Source: Gamsiella multidivaricata
Taxonomy: Eukaryota > Mortierellomycota > Mortierellomycetes > Mortierellales > Mortierellaceae
NCBI RefSeq assembly: GCF_025024155.1
Contig: NW_026251780.1
Span: forward strand, 117,923-181,922
Direction of reading: 5' to 3'
Length of the DNA: 64,000 bases
Under the pieces are notes generated by a model, which searched no databases, was not told where the DNA came from, and worked only from the letters and a program-made list of their open reading frames with translations. Within the stretch, counting starts at the first letter, position 1; the number at the start of each line of letters is the position of its first letter. This document shows, in pieces, positions 10,282 through 20,237 of the stretch. The position numbers and the translations under genes are program-made.

Positions 10282-10605
10282 ATGTCTCCCTCAACCAACC
10301 TTCGTCTTGTGTTACAGGTCCTGCAGCAGCAACTGCAGCAGCAGCTAGAACAGCAGCGACAGCTGCAACAGCAACATCTAAACCTGATGGCGATTCAAGC
10401 ACATGACTCTGCGATGGATCTGGTCAGCCAGCCGCAGATTCCTGTTCATGTTCCTGCTCAAGCTCCTGTTCAAGTTCCTGTTCATGTTCCTGCTCAAGTT
10501 TCAGCTCAAATCCAAGTGCACGCTCCTATTCTGGCTCCACCACAAGACGAGGGCTCAGTCTTTCTCGAAGACATAATGGTCGATGTTACACGTAATCCTG
10601 TGTAG
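10282..10605 (+). CDS. small Gln-rich cassette protein, copy 1 (107 aa)
   Basis: ATG in a CAACC-ATG context after a pyrimidine-rich leader; a single exon of 107 codons. The N-terminal half is a Gln/Leu heptad-like run (VLQVLQQQLQQQLEQQRQL), probably a coiled coil. The middle is a Pro/Val/Ala/Gln repeat (PVHVPAQ, PVQVPVHVPAQ), and the end is acidic (DEGSVFLEDIMVDV). No known domain was recognised. The copy at 14860 differs only in the last few residues (TRNPV here, THNLV there), and the DNA from about 10225 to 10580 appears identical between copies even at synonymous sites, while flanking DNA differs. It is transcribed divergently from the transposase-derived gene across the 17-mer repeats. 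It might be an accessory protein of the element, such as a coiled-coil partner of the HTH protein; function unknown. The ~730 bp downstream contain no convincing second exon. Confidence 0.6.
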   Translation: MSPSTNLRLVLQVLQQQLQQQLEQQRQLQQQHLNLMAIQAHDSAMDLVSQPQIPVHVPAQAPVQVPVHVPAQVSAQIQVHAPILAPPQDEGSVFLEDIMVDVTRNPV

Positions 10606-11609
10606 ATCCTGTCAAGGTACCACAGATAATGGACAACACCCCTTCCGCTCTCGCTCCAGGAACACAGAAACTTTTCAGACCTTCAATACAGCATCCGCAT
10701 CAATAAACACGTTTGTTCTCAAGTCTTCACTCTGAAGTATGAGATTCAGTCTACCTTCCCACCTATGGTTTGCTGCTCATGATCTATCTCGGTAATGACA
10801 GTCTTTCGAAGCTGAGTGCCGTCTTTCAAATGCTTGTTCGCCTTGAAGTCTCCTCAGTTTGTCGTGGACCCAGCCTATTACTGACTGAATCTAGTGGTAT
10901 TTCACGAGCTGTAGCACCCTTTTAATTTAACAACGTTGAGACGTTCTTGTGCAAAAACAAATCCTTGCAAGCGACTTACAACCTATTGGCTTGCAGAAAC
11001 TAGCCTGAATGGAACCATGATCATTGTCGCGGGCTTGTATACAAGAAAGTAGTTATTATTAATTGCCTATACATCAACATCCATGTTATTGTTGCCCGAC
11101 CTGCCGAGCTACGACAGCAAGACGATCGATGGTTTAGATTAGAAATATGCGTACACCACTATTATTCTCATTGATCTCCCAAGCGCAACACTGGGCTGGG
11201 CTTTTTATTGCCAATACTAATAGTACTCGGTAGATGAGGAATGACCTATGAGGTGATAAAACACTTTTGCGTTGTTTGGGTCCAGTTTGAAGGTCCTGTA
11301 GCTCTTAGGAATAAATGATCGACATGTACTGCACTTTAGGAGATACTCAAAGGATTCTGGACTATATTAACCGTCGTGGTGACATCCGCCACCATCTTTG
11401 TGTGGACCAAGAGACCCTGCCAGGTCTACCAGGTCTACGCAAGCGTGTTCTATGATATCGCGAACAAGCCAACTGGTCCTCACTAGCGATGATTGTCAAC
11501 AAGAGATCGATGCCTTTTGATGTTGGAGAAGGATTCCAAACGGACGCATATTGATTATCTTCCAGGGTTGGGAGTCTTTTACTTTTTTTTCAGAAATATA
11601 AGAAATTCA

Positions 11610-14258
11610 TCAGTGCAAGGCTGGGCCCACATCCCAGTCTTGGTCGAGGTAGTAATTCAAGGTCGTGTCTGTTATCTTCGGAAACATCCTCTTCAGTGTG
11701 GAACCCAGTGCGCATCCTTGACTATCACTTTCATCCAGAAATAGCGAATTCCGGTGGCGATGGCGCTTGGAGGGAAAGCTAAATTCTTGGTCCGGATAGA
11801 TCATCGCCAAAAAGGGTCGAGAGCAGGTCTCCAGTGTGGCTCTGTGTATTCCATCCCATGCTTCCCTAAGGAGTCGTACACGCCACTGAAGCGTTCGTCT
11901 CTCGATGGAGGCTTCATGGGAGGACGAGGCGGCCTTTTTCCATGCGTCGAATAGGAGGATGTGGTAGTACGCTTTGAACTCCTTGGCCAGTCCGACAGCC
12001 ATTGGGAGCGATGCTTCAAATGGTCCGCAGCATTTTTCGACCCGGATATGCCGCAATTGAAACTGGTGCTGGTTATGTTCGTAGTTCTTATAGATGATGG
12101 TATCCATCAGCAGCAGGACAGGACGGTCAAGCGAGGCATCGAATCTGTTCAGCCACAATGCGAGGAATTTCTTAGGCGGATACTCCCCTCCTAGATCGGC
12201 AGGGGACGCGTTCGCAAACAGACCATCACTCTCGTAAACATACCAACCGTCAAAGCTCTCCCTAACTGAATTCCTCAATAACATATGCATTGTGTTAGAG
12301 TGAAGAACGCGCTTGCTCTTGCCTGGATATCATTTCTTTCCACAGCTGCAGCCCTTCTTCTGACTCACCTGCAACATGCAAATCCCCCTTGTCCGACCCG
12401 GTTGCATTGCAGCATAGCAAAACGCTCGCAATGCAACTGTCCATGTTGCCATCCGTACCAGGTGGGCTGTGGACTCCTATCTTGCTTGATCGCGCCGGCC
12501 ATAAAAACATGGTTGTTGTACCGACGAAGTAGACATTGTCCAGACTGTAGTCCTTAAGAGCGTCCTGCAGCCCTGGGCGGTGCCGCGCAATATCTTCGTC
12601 CTTGAAGCAGACAGGCGATGTCTTGACGTCGCGTCGCTTTTTGAATCTCTTGAGCCACCCTGATGTGAACTGGCAAGGCGGCACTGGATACGAGAATAGA
12701 TCCGACCTAAGCCTGTAAATGTTCAATGCCTGCGCTGTGATCTTTCTGTCTGACACTGGAATACCATTTCCCTGCCTTGACTCAATCCACTTTTTGAGCA
12801 GCCGTTCCAATCCATCGAGTGGGCTTTTTGACATGCGCTTCTCATCTAGAGCCGAATAGAGACGCGAAACGTCGTATGCATAGCTCTCGATCTTGTCCTT
12901 GTTCTTGAGTACGTCGTAGATAGTGGGGCGCTTCACGTCGAAGAGTCGACTAAGCGCAGAGATGGATACGGATGGGTTTTGCTCGTAGTATTTGATGATG
13001 TTGAGCTTTAGTTGCACCGGGAGGGCTGCCCTTGGCCGTTTCACCTCGCGAGGTTTAATAGCGGAGTCAGAGGATTGCTCGCGAGAATCGGACGAGAAAG
13101 TCTCGGAGGCAGCTCGTTTGTGGTCGCTTGCAGGTGGTACAGAGAGGAGCCGCTCCTGAGTTGAACGGTCCAATGCCTCTGCTGCCTGCATGGATGTGGA
13201 TATTTTAGAAGCCTAGGTTAGACTGAGCGCCTGCTGTAAACTGAGCGGTGCATCCATCTGACACATTACCTGTATCAGCAAACTGGGTCCTGGCTGCTGT
13301 CCTTCTTGTGGTCGATTTCTCTGTTGCTGATAGTGGTGCTGCGAGGGTTCTTGTTGTTGGCGTAGATGTTCCTGCTGCAGTATGCCCACTTCTTCACGGT
13401 ATGGATGCAACTGGTGACCTTGGACCTCTAAACTTGGACCGTTGGAGGGACTTGCAGGCACTGAATTCTGGAGCAGTACATGGTTACCGGAAACACTTCT
13501 CGTAAAATTAAACATAGTGTCAAAGGCTTCGTCCTGGGATGGGGTGGATAAAGCTTCGGGCACAGTTCGTGTATGCTGTGTTTGTTGTAGCATTTGTGGC
13601 TGCACCATCTGCTCCTCCGTTTCGTTTTGCCTTGGTAGCCAAGGGTGAAAGTCTTTCTCTGGGACTTCTTCCTCTGAGGCTGTATCGGCGGCAGTCTCTG
13701 TAGGCAAGTGGCCAGAGCGAGACCAGGAATGATGCTGGTGGGAAGTAGAAAATGAGATTTGGGAAGCAGTTTGTGCATGTAAAGGGTTCAGAAATAAAGA
13801 TATCAATCCAACTATATCTGCTTTGATACGAGGATAGATAAGTCAGACAATGTCGATTATGTACATACTGTGAGCACTGTTTCCGCCGGGTGTGTTTCTG
13901 CAAGCAAAGACCCAGGTAGGATTAGAGTCGGAGTGGATGTCAGCGAACCCTGTTGGTCCATAGCTCTTTGGGTGTTCCTGGGCACCGAGTCGCCGAGTGT
14001 GTCGAGGGAGATGTTGTCGGAGGTTTGCAGACCCACATAGGAGGGAGTCGTGTATCCAATGCTGCCGGATACGGTGCTGGCAGGCTGGAGTGCCTGAGAT
14101 CGAAAATGGATGACTCCATAGGGCGAGTTGCTACTGCCCTGGTCTTGTCCTTGAGGATCCGCTTGAGATCGCTGCAGGCTATCCATGGGTAGGGAGGTGG
14201 TATCTGGATGTGTTTGGAGTGTGCTTGGGACGAAAGCGAAAGGTAAAGGTGTTTTCAT
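11610..14258 (-). pseudogene. pogo/CENP-B-type transposase-derived gene, copy 2 (broken splice acceptors)
   Basis: This region is homologous to copy 1 over all four exons: about 14258-13869, 13820-13270, 13212-12369 and 12289-11610. It keeps the HTH (SISALSRLFDVKRPTIYDVL) and the CENP-B/Tc5-like region (GWLKRFKKRRDVK). Relative to copy 1 it lacks about 22 codons near the end of exon 1 and has small indels in exons 2 and 4. Two acceptors are destroyed by the same change, G to A on the coding strand. At intron 1 (position 13822) CCAGG has become AAAG, which moves the splice by 1 nt into a TAG stop. At intron 3 (position 12290) ACACAG has become ACACAA, so the phase is lost. The catalytic aspartates are missing as in copy 1 (FVGTTT; LPMAVG), with only LLLMD kept. 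The C-terminus is cut at the cassette limit (DQDWDVGPALH). A functional full-length product is unlikely. Confidence 0.75.
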
Positions 14259-15915
14259 TCAGTGCTTTTACAGTGAAAAGGTGGGGATGATATAGACCGA
14301 TAGGAAGTGGGGATGAGTGGGCCAAGAGGGCGAGGCGAAGCCCGGAATTTATATCCTTCCTTGGATGCTCAGGGAAGGGCATGTCATATCTGCTGTCGGA
14401 TTTGCGGTCCTTTATCGGTTCAGTTTCTGAACCCTTTACCCTACAAGCAACCTTGCGCATTATCCTGCTGTTGCATTTTACCGAAATTGCGGTCCTGTGC
14501 CTGCTGTCGAGTGTGTCTAACTCTCATCTCATGGAGGAGTAAGCATGGGCCATGTTTACGACAGTACATGTACTCCCCAATATTATGATGGCTGGAACCA
14601 AGAAATACTATAATTATCATTACCTGCTGGTCCAGCCGCGTCGCTTTGCCGACTTTTTGATGCTATGCTTGGCCCATCTTAACCACTCTCCCACGCATTT
14701 ATGTATTTAACTCATGAGCGATTCCTCTTTTTTTTTTTTTTTTTTTTTTTTTCCTCCAAGACCCCATTCCAACCGCAGACCACCCAACGCAACGCCATTC
14801 TTCTGCAATACATCTTTGACACTTTACATCCTACACAAATCCCGCCTTCCACTCCAACCATGTCTCCCTCAACCAACCTTCGTCTTGTGTTACAGGTCCT
14901 GCAGCAGCAACTGCAGCAGCAGCTAGAACAGCAGCGACAGCTGCAACAGCAACATCTAAACCTGATGGCGATTCAAGCACATGACTCTGCGATGGATCTG
15001 GTCAGCCAGCCGCAGATTCCTGTTCATGTTCCTGCTCAAGCTCCTGTTCAAGTTCCTGTTCATGTTCCTGCTCAAGTTTCAGCTCAAATCCAAGTGCACG
15101 CTCCTATTCTGGCTCCACCACAAGACGAGGGCTCAGTCTTTCTCGAAGACATAATGGTCGACGTTACACACAACCTGGTGTAGATCCTGTCAAGGCGCCA
15201 AAGATAATGGACAACACTCCTTCCGCTCTCGCTCCAGGAACACAGAAGCCTCACAGGCCTTCAATACAGTATCCGCATCAATAAACACGTTTGTTCTCAA
15301 GTCTTCACTCTGAAGTATGAGATTCAGTCTACCTTCCCACCTATGGTTTGCTGCTCATGATCTATCTCGGTAATGACAGTCTTTCGAAGCTGAGTGCCGT
15401 CTTTCAAATGCCTGTTCGTCTTGGAGTCTCCTCAGTTTGTCGTGGACCCAGCCTATTACTGACTGAATCTAGTGATATTTGACAAGCTGCAGCATCCTTT
15501 TTAATTTAACAACGTTGAGACGTCCTTGCGCAAAAACAAATCCTACAAACGACTTCCAGTCTATTGGCTTTGCAGAAACCAGGCTGAATGGAACTATGGT
15601 CATTGTCGCGGGCTTGTATACAAGAAAGTATTTATTATTAGTTGTCTATACATCAAGATCCATGTTATTGTTGCGTGACCTGCCGAGCTACGACAGCAAG
15701 ACGATCGATGGTTTAGATTAGAAATATGTGTACACCACTATTATTCTCATTGATCTCCCAAGCGCAACACTGGGCTGGGCTTTTTATTGCCAATACTAAT
15801 AGTACTCGGTAGATGAGGAATGACCTATGAGGTGATAAAACACTTTTGCGTTGTTTGGGTCCAGTTTGAAGGTCCTGTAGCTCTTAGGAATAAATGATCG
15901 ACATGTACTGCACTT
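11626..15915. repeat. tandem cassette, copy 2 (~4.29 kb)
   Basis: Second copy of the 6970-11336 cassette in the same orientation, with the same order of parts. The T-homopolymer is at 14728-14752. The divergent promoter is shorter and keeps one clear 17-mer-like repeat, CTGTCGGATTTGCGGTCC at 14393-14410. The right end again stops at ATGTACTGCACTT. Beyond it, 15916-16336 is AT-rich unique sequence with an A-homopolymer at about 16300-16322 and no gene that I can support. Confidence 0.85.
14860..15183 (+). CDS. small Gln-rich cassette protein, copy 2 (107 aa)
   Basis: Copy of the ORF at 10282, identical over about the first 102 residues and ending THNLV instead of TRNPV. It has the same Gln/Leu-rich N-terminal half, Pro/Val/Ala/Gln middle (PVHVPAQ repeats) and acidic end. 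The neighbouring transposase-derived gene is clearly broken in this copy, so persistence of an intact small ORF is notable. It could reflect recent gene conversion from copy 1 or selection on the small protein. No domain is recognised. Confidence 0.55.
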   Translation: MSPSTNLRLVLQVLQQQLQQQLEQQRQLQQQHLNLMAIQAHDSAMDLVSQPQIPVHVPAQAPVQVPVHVPAQVSAQIQVHAPILAPPQDEGSVFLEDIMVDVTHNLV

Positions 15916-16336
15916 GGCGGACCTATCATTTATTTGAATCTTAGCAACGATAGAGAACATGATAACAAAGCTGTATGCATTCTTATATCTAGCATAACAA
16001 CATTAGAAAATTATCCAGAAAACCCTATCGCACACATTTCTAGGCTAACACGACCGCAATAATAATATTCTCGCTTCTGCGTCCCAAAAAAAATAAAAAA
16101 AGTGTATGAAGCGCGTAGCACTCATCTCGAAATTTGTATACCCCCCTTCTTCGCCTTTGTTTTGCTCATACATCCTCCACCGCAAAGCAAGCGAGAAATT
16201 CGGAGAAGTGTCAGTAGTGAGGTAGGCATCGATATTGGAGAAACGTGGTGAAAATCAATAAGTACGCATAAGCAGACGTAGACAGCATGCTCTTTACCAA
16301 AAAAAAAAAAAAAAAAAAAAAAATAGAACTACTCTT

Positions 16337-16618
16337 TCATGTATCAGAACACTTTGCCTTCTCATAGCCTACACAGGGCATGCTAATCTGGCCAGGCGAT
16401 GTATTGATGGAGAAAGCATAGAGACGGATGAAACGATACAGATTGAGCTTAAAGGAAAAGAAGGGTCCGGCCTCACATCGGAGCTCAAGAATTGCATCCA
16501 GTTCATCGACGGTGCGGCAATGATGCCGGGAAGGTGTAGGGTTTAGGCTGAAGGTATTTGTTGCCGGACAGGCATGAGGTAGACAGATTACATTACCATT
16601 CAGACCATATATAGACAT
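16337..16618 (-). CDS. small hypothetical ORF, doubtful
   Basis: 93 codons, MSIYGLNGNVICLPHACPA to KAKCSDT, located just past the second cassette and next to an A-homopolymer. It contains a segment DELDAILELRCEAGPFFSF that looks protein-like but belongs to no family I recognise. No good leader or splice pattern supports it. It may be an exon of a decayed gene or chance. Confidence 0.2.
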   Translation of the reverse strand: MSIYGLNGNVICLPHACPATNTFSLNPTPSRHHCRTVDELDAILELRCEAGPFFSFKLNLYRFIRLYAFSINTSPGQISMPCVGYEKAKCSDT

Positions 16619-16867
16619 TGTTCCTAATTTACCTTAATATTGCTTTCGCTGCATCTTCGAAGTAATAGAAGTGTTTACGCGACTGAACAACGTTCTGACA
16701 GCGACTAAGGATTGTTTGCCCACGAATATGTACCATTTTGACACTCTACTGGGGTACCACAGTGATCTTGCCGCGTTCCCCGTTTTTTTGTCGCGCTCTC
16801 ACAATTCGAACGCGTCTCGTGAACGTTCTTGACGCGTTCTTACAAGGTTCTATAGACGACTGTCAAA

Positions 16868-16897
16868 ACGCACCGCTTAAGTACTTAAGCGGTGCGT
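16868..16897. repeat. perfect 30-bp palindrome upstream of DUF1772 paralogue 2
   Basis: The arm ACGCACCGCTTAAGT is followed directly by its exact reverse complement with no loop. It lies about 175 bp before the ATG at 17072, inside the probable promoter. The flanks contain repeated GACGCGTTCT / GAACGTTCT-like words. A dimeric transcription factor site or a cruciform are both possible; the palindrome is seen, the role is inferred. Confidence 0.85.
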
Positions 16898-17071
16898 GCG
16901 TCGCTGCAAATAGCAATTTTTTTTTAGCATCCTGCCATCCAGACCCCTTCACCTCCCTTCCGTTCCTCTACGAACACACATACTGTCTTTTCCTTTCTCT
17001 TTTCTCTCTCACTCTCACGCTCTCCCTCGCTTATCCAAGATATTTGTTCAAATACGTCATCGAAAAGAACC

Positions 17072-17723
17072 ATGTCGCTTTCATCATACTTCAACGCACT
17101 GTTCAACGGCCAGAACATTTTACTGGTCACCAAAACCGTGACGATCGCTTCGATGGGTATCGCGGCCGGGGCCGGATTGAGCTACAACGCCATGATCATG
17201 CCAGCGGTCCAAAAATTCTCGCCCATGAACGCCCTCGCAGTCTGGTGTGAGTGCGCCTTCCCTGCTATGTGTACGTATTCACAAAAGACTGTATATGTAT
17301 ATGCATTCGATAACATTATCAAGACCAAATGCTTCGATAACTCATTTGTACGAGTCACTAAATCATGACCCAACTGACACCCAAACGCTTTTCTACGCGT
17401 TTCTCCTTTCACAATTAGTGATCCAAATCACCGCAATTGCGACGAGTGTGATCGGAGGAACGATTGTGTACTACAAGACCAAGAACCGGTCCTTCCTATA
17501 CGGCGCCATGATCATGGCCTCGGTGCTTCCTTATACGGGAGTGATGTTCTTCCCGATCAATAGCGAATTGTTTAGGATGAACAAGTCCGGGATTGACGAC
17601 GGCACGGTTTGGGAAAAGATGCAGCAGTGGAACAGGAACCAGTATGGACGCGTGTTGTTGAATGTTGCGGCCATGGTCGTTACGCTCTTTGGAGGGTTGC
17701 AGGGCAAGACGAAGACCGTCTAG
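17072..17723 (+). CDS. DUF1772 (anthrone oxygenase family) membrane protein, paralogue 2
   Basis: Exons 17072-17270 and 17419-17723 (donor GTACGT, acceptor TTAG, phase 1); 167 aa. Exon 1 is 199 nt and in the same phase as in paralogue 1, and the residues around the join align (SVWAEMYLLAR against AVWCECAFPAM). Four hydrophobic segments are visible: ILLVTKTVTIASMGIAAGAG, ITAIATSVIGGTIVYY, FLYGAMIMASVLPYTGVMF and LLNVAAMVVTLFGGL. The loop FFPINSELFRMNKSG and the W-x-x-M-Q-Q-W-N-R-N-Q-x-G-R motif match the family. A GTGTGAGT earlier in exon 1 is a possible alternative donor, but only the GTACGT site keeps homology. Enzymatic role not assignable from sequence. Confidence 0.88.
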
Positions 17724-17925
17724 AGATCGCCAATTGGTTTTTAGTACATAGAGAATTTGGTGTAGAAGAATGGCTGCTTTGTGTGCAAATGCAATAAATT
17801 CACTTCCATAGCGGACAAAATGCCGTCATTCGATGCATGAGTCTTAGGGTCTTTTACTCATTCACTCATTCGGTAACAACAACAACGACGACGACACCTT
17901 ACCCATTCATTCGAATCCGCGCACC

Positions 17926-19142
17926 ATGGGACAGAGCTTCAACCCGCAGGGCATTCTGCAGGCATTCCGTGTCCTCGCATCCCCTCGTCTCATGATCCCG
18001 AACCTCGTTGTCCGAGGTAAAGCAATTCGCATTTGCAATTACAATCACATCGCTCTGCATTCCAGCCCCTTTCCCTTCACTTCACTTCCCTTCTCTTTAA
18101 ACACATTATATAAGAGATATAAAGACATGAGTGATACATGAAGAGACTGATACAGGTACTAAACGACCAACCGATTTCTGCTTCTACACAAACGGTTCTG
18201 TCGGGTAGACATTCGAGACATCAATTTTGAACAGCTCCGCAAGTCAGGGATCGTCGCTATTGCCTTCGACAAGGATAACTGCCTCACACGTCCCTACGGC
18301 GCCGACCTGCACCCTCCTTTCAAAGTAGGCTAAAAGAACCCCCCTCCCCCGCGTGTCTTGAGAGGGTTGACACTTGATTTTTACTCTGCAGTGATCTACC
18401 GATCCCAGCCCTGACGATCTACCTAAACATTCCCCTCCCCTTTTCCAACAAAAAAAAAAAAAAAAAAAAAAGGACGCCTGGAAGCGCTGCCGATCAGTCT
18501 ACGACTCCCACCTAGTGATCATCTCCAATTCGGCAGGCACACCCGATGACAAGGACCACAGACAAGCCCAGGCAATCGAACAAGCCCTTCAAGTCCCAGT
18601 GCTGCGACACCAGCAAAAGAAACCCGCCGGCGGAGAGGAGCTGTTGACTCATTTCAGTGGGATCCAAGCCCCGAGGATCGCGGTTGTGGGCGATCGAGCA
18701 CTGACGGATGTGGTGTTTGGGAATAATTATGGAATGTTGACGATCTTGACGAGGGACGTTGTCACGGAAGAAGGGGATAATCCGATGGCTGTTAGGGTAA
18801 GCGAAGCGATCCCTCCCTCCCCTCCCCCCTTTGTTTATCAGAATTCGTGAGGGAGGAACGTTTACAGCGTTCAGTAAAAATGGATCTAAAAAGAAAAAAA
18901 AGAAACTGAAACTGAACTTTTGCGGTTGAAATACTTAGATCCGAAGAATGGAGCACAGGATACTGGCGTTCCTGGACCGGTTGAATATCAAACGACCGGC
19001 ACACCTGATTCATATCGATCTGCATGCGGTGGTGATGCAGACACCACCGGAACCGGAGACGAAGGAGGAAGAGAAGGCTCAGGCGGCCATTGATGCCAAG
19101 GAAGCTGCTGCTACAGATGCAGAGGCAAGGAAAGATAAGTAA
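17926..19142 (+). CDS. GEP4: mitochondrial phosphatidylglycerophosphatase GEP4
   Basis: Four exons, 17926-18016, 18209-18324, 18473-18796 and 18939-19142; 244 aa. GEP4 dephosphorylates phosphatidylglycerophosphate to phosphatidylglycerol in the matrix-facing mitochondrial membrane, a step of cardiolipin synthesis. The HAD phosphatase signature is complete: DIRDINFEQLRKSGIVAIAF leads into FDKDNCLT (the DxDx[T/V] nucleophile motif), then LVIISNSAGT (motif II region) and VVGDRALTDVVFGNNYG (motif IV). The hydrophobic N-terminus (FNPQGILQAFRVLASPRLMIP) fits the family. Intron 2 ends in an uninterrupted run of about 20 A before AG|GAC. The C-terminal ~40 residues are charged (Ala/Glu/Lys) and variable in the family. 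Start chosen at the only ATG in phase with the N-terminal homology. Confidence 0.92.
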
Positions 19143-19661
19143 GACCACATCAAAAGGATCCGGGTCGCCGTCGTCGTCGTCGTCGTCGTCATCGTCGCGG
19201 GGGGGTCTTTGGATACAGAAACAAGGTTAGAGAAGCCATCAGATGCCATCGTCGTCATCGACGTCGGCAGCACGCTCTACGTCCCGACCATACAAGAGTT
19301 GAAAATAGAAGAAGGTCGGGGGGCTGGATATAGGAGCGTGTACAAAGAATAAAGAGGCGCTGTTGGTGCGTTTTTTTTTTTTTTTTTTTTTTTTTCGCAC
19401 GAGAGAGTAAAAAAAAAATGCTTAGACTACTTATTGTCGAGGACTCTATGTACTCATGCACACGCCATGGTCATAATCACAAGGATTTATTTATCCAGTT
19501 GGACATGAGACTTTTTTTTTTTTTTTGGAAGTGTAGCACATTAAAAAAGGGTCCAAAGGGGGATTTCTTTCTCTTTTCTCACGCACATCATCCTCACTAT
19601 ATCCACTCACACACCCTCGCTTACTTCTCCTTTCTCTCTCTCTCTCTGCCCCGCTTCAAGA
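19143..19661. other. intergenic, 3' flank of GEP4 and leader of next gene
   Basis: Contains a (GTC)n run at 19163-19196, a T-homopolymer at about 19371-19395, another at 19511-19525, and a CT-rich leader (19560-19661) ending in CTCTCTCTCTCTCTGCC before the next ATG. No gene seen. Confidence 0.5.
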
Positions 19662-19913
19662 ATGTCTTCCTCAGCAACCGAACCTACGAACACTGCTGAC
19701 CAGCAGCAACAGCAGCAGCAGCAACAGGGCAGTCAGAGTCAGGCGGCACCTGCTTCAAACACAGCTCACGATACCACCGTCGGCCAGGGGACCCCCTCGA
19801 CCACGGACCAAAAGGAGCTTCCAGTATCGAGGGAGGAGACCACGGAGGATGGCGAAACTGTCCATAGTATCAAACTTGTTGGACACTTCAAGGGTGTCCC
19901 TGGCAGACATTGA
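19662..19913 (+). CDS. small Gln-rich protein of unknown function (83 aa)
   Basis: ATG follows a strongly CT-rich leader, which makes expression likely. The protein begins MSSSATEPTNTADQQQQ, has a Gln run, and ends with a better-structured segment EDGETVHSIKLVGHFKGVPG. It has no signal peptide or membrane segment. I do not recognise the family. The C-terminal KLVGHFKGVPG looks like a short conserved peptide rather than a domain. The next 320 bp (to 20237) show no obvious extra exon. Confidence 0.55.
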   Translation: MSSSATEPTNTADQQQQQQQQQGSQSQAAPASNTAHDTTVGQGTPSTTDQKELPVSREETTEDGETVHSIKLVGHFKGVPGRH

Positions 19914-20237
19914 GCCACTGTCGACAACTGGCATCCTCTCATTCTCCAATACAACATGGAGGGCAACGGAGGAGGACGTCAGGCGATAGACTATACACAT
20001 CAACGGCCCCCCTCTTTTTTTTTTTGTTTTATTCTTCTTACCGCTAATAAAAACCTGAAGGACGGGCAACGCAAATGTGCATTTATTCAATGGTGTGCTT
20101 TTTGGTGCCGTGATTGGCGTCATTTGAAAAATTGTCATAAGAGTTCGTGTGTATGATGTGCTATGTGTGTGGTGTGTGCTGGGTAATATGCTGCAAAAGA
20201 ATAATATAAAAAAAGTGAGAGACAAAAAAAGACGATC

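Larger units (their letters stand above)
6970..11336. repeat. tandem cassette, copy 1 (~4.37 kb)
   Basis: This interval is repeated at 11626-15915 in the same orientation. The shared left limit is the CCCACATCC at 6970 and the shared right limit is ATGTACTGCACTT at about 11336. The two copies are separated by about 290 bp of unrelated sequence (11337-11625). Each contains the transposase-derived gene on the minus strand, the divergent promoter, a T-homopolymer (10149-10173 here), the small Gln-rich ORF and about 730 bp of noncoding tail (10606-11336). By eye the tail is about 95% or more identical between copies and the transposase exons roughly 85-90%. Copy 1 also keeps sequence to the left of the shared limit that encodes the rest of the transposase C-terminus, down to about 6889, so copy 2 is truncated there. 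I did not find terminal inverted repeats or a clear target-site duplication. Confidence 0.85.

Noticed and set aside
15479..15721. 80-codon plus frame in the cassette tail as a second exon of the small Gln-rich gene
   Set aside because: The frame is not preserved in copy 1, and no matching donor/acceptor pair links it to the ORF.
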